A DNA stretch of 7,091 bases from a bacterium (lineage in GTDB: Bacteria; Krumholzibacteriota; Krumholzibacteriia; WVZY01), in NCBI GenBank assembly GCA_027296025.1, contig JAPUJU010000198.1, positions 1 through 7,091 on the forward strand. The letters run 5' to 3'. This document shows positions 6,915 through 7,091 of the stretch, one piece after another. Below the pieces are notes generated by a model that saw only the letters and a program-made list of their open reading frames with translations, had not been told where the DNA came from and searched no databases. The stretch's first letter is position 1, and every line of letters begins with the position of its first letter. A program made the position numbers and the translations under genes.

Positions 6915-6950
6915 AAACATGTCGACACAATTACGAATCGACATTTGTTT
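6915..6950 (+). promoter_or_regulatory. Possible stem-loop in the pilA 5' leader
   Basis: ATGTCGA (6919-6925) pairs exactly with TCGACAT (6938-6944). Beyond a 2-base bulge, AAAC (6915-6918) pairs with GTTT (6947-6950). The loop is 12 bases. The structure would lie entirely within the predicted transcript and end 9 bases before the Shine-Dalgarno, leaving that site free in an A/T-rich stretch. It could stabilise the pilin mRNA or be a protein site; the 5' arm also forms the DNA palindrome TGTCGACA (6920-6927). Judged from base pairing only. Confidence 0.4.
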
Positions 6951-6959
6951 AAATTAAAA

Positions 6960-6966
6960 GGGAGGT
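6960..6966 (+). promoter_or_regulatory. Strong ribosome binding site of pilA
   Basis: GGGAGGT lies 7 bases before the pilA ATG at 6974, flanked by A/T-rich sequence that should keep it unpaired. It is the best Shine-Dalgarno match in the window, as expected for an abundant structural subunit, and it fixes the pilA start. Confidence 0.8.
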
Positions 6967-6973
6967 TTTTCCG

Positions 6974-7091
6974 ATGAACAAGCAAGGTTTTACACTTATC
7001 GAGTTGATGATCGTTGTGGTCATCATCGGTATTCTGGCGGCTATCGCCATTCCGAACTTTATTGCCATGCAGTCGCGTGCCAAAGAAGCTT
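6974..7091 (+). CDS. pilA: PilA-type major pilin, 3'-partial
   Basis: Start of a type IVa pilin, the fibre subunit. Only 39 codons are in the window. A five-residue leader MNKQG is followed by mature Phe+1 and the class III signal FTLIELMIVVVIIGILAAIA, with the conserved Glu+5. Prepilin peptidase PilD should cleave after Gly5 and N-methylate Phe. The hydrophobic helix anchors the pilin in the inner membrane and forms the fibre core; it continues into IPNFIAMQSRAKEA. Short leader and Phe+1 mark type IVa. The start is fixed by GGGAGGT (6960-6966) seven bases before ATG. It is transcribed from the sigma-54 promoter at 6876-6890. Minor pilins and pseudopilins share this N-terminus, so the name rests on context directly after pilS-pilR with its own sigma-54 promoter. 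The globular domain is outside the window. Confidence 0.9.
   Translation, partial: MNKQGFTLIELMIVVVIIGILAAIAIPNFIAMQSRAKEA

Noticed and set aside
6738..6944. Reverse-strand reading frame of 68 codons in the pilR-pilA gap
   Set aside because: It overlaps the sigma-54 promoter and the palindromes, shows no recognisable domain, and the gap is better explained as regulatory DNA.
1..7091. Mobile element, CRISPR array, tRNA or rRNA gene
   Set aside because: No spaced repeat array, transposase or integrase motifs, terminal repeats or tRNA-like folds were seen; the region is tightly packed pilus genes.

Overview
This window is a contiguous, all-forward type IV pilus (T4P) locus: pilB (5' end cut off by the window), pilT, pilC, pilS, pilR, then a 240-bp regulatory gap and the first 39 codons of pilA, which runs off the 3' end. 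Each of the five long genes is recognised from its own motifs. The order B-T-C-S-R-A is the arrangement known from Myxococcus and Geobacter relatives. Moderate GC content and a very short pilin leader argue against a high-GC myxobacterium. I infer a Gram-negative bacterium with a deltaproteobacterial-type pil cluster, or a less-studied phylum sharing that gene order; the sequence alone does not settle which.

Layout: 1-1268 is pilB, the extension ATPase. 1287-2360 is pilT, the retraction ATPase. 2391-3602 is pilC, the inner-membrane platform. 3609-5306 is pilS, a six-helix membrane histidine kinase. 5342-6733 is pilR, a sigma-54-dependent response regulator. 6734-6973 is non-coding. 6974 onward is pilA. 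Gaps inside the B-R run are only 6 to 35 bp, most starts have a clear Shine-Dalgarno sequence and no internal terminator is visible, so the first five genes probably form one transcript. pilA has its own sigma-54 promoter (6876-6890, GG-N10-GC spacing) and a strong ribosome binding site.

How it works: PilB polymerises and PilT depolymerises the PilA fibre through PilC. PilS, by analogy with Pseudomonas, senses membrane conditions or pilin level and controls PilR, which would activate RNA polymerase-sigma-54 at pilA. The motor and the regulator are therefore transcribed apart from the abundant structural subunit.

I found no novel gene system. The parts most worth a second look are (a) the dense set of dyad symmetries around the pilA promoter: a 19-bp palindrome upstream, an inverted repeat lying over the sigma-54 core, and a 5'-UTR hairpin; (b) a PilR receiver domain whose usual Lys-Pro-Phe signature reads Lys-His-Ala; and (c) a possible RNA fold over the pilS start.
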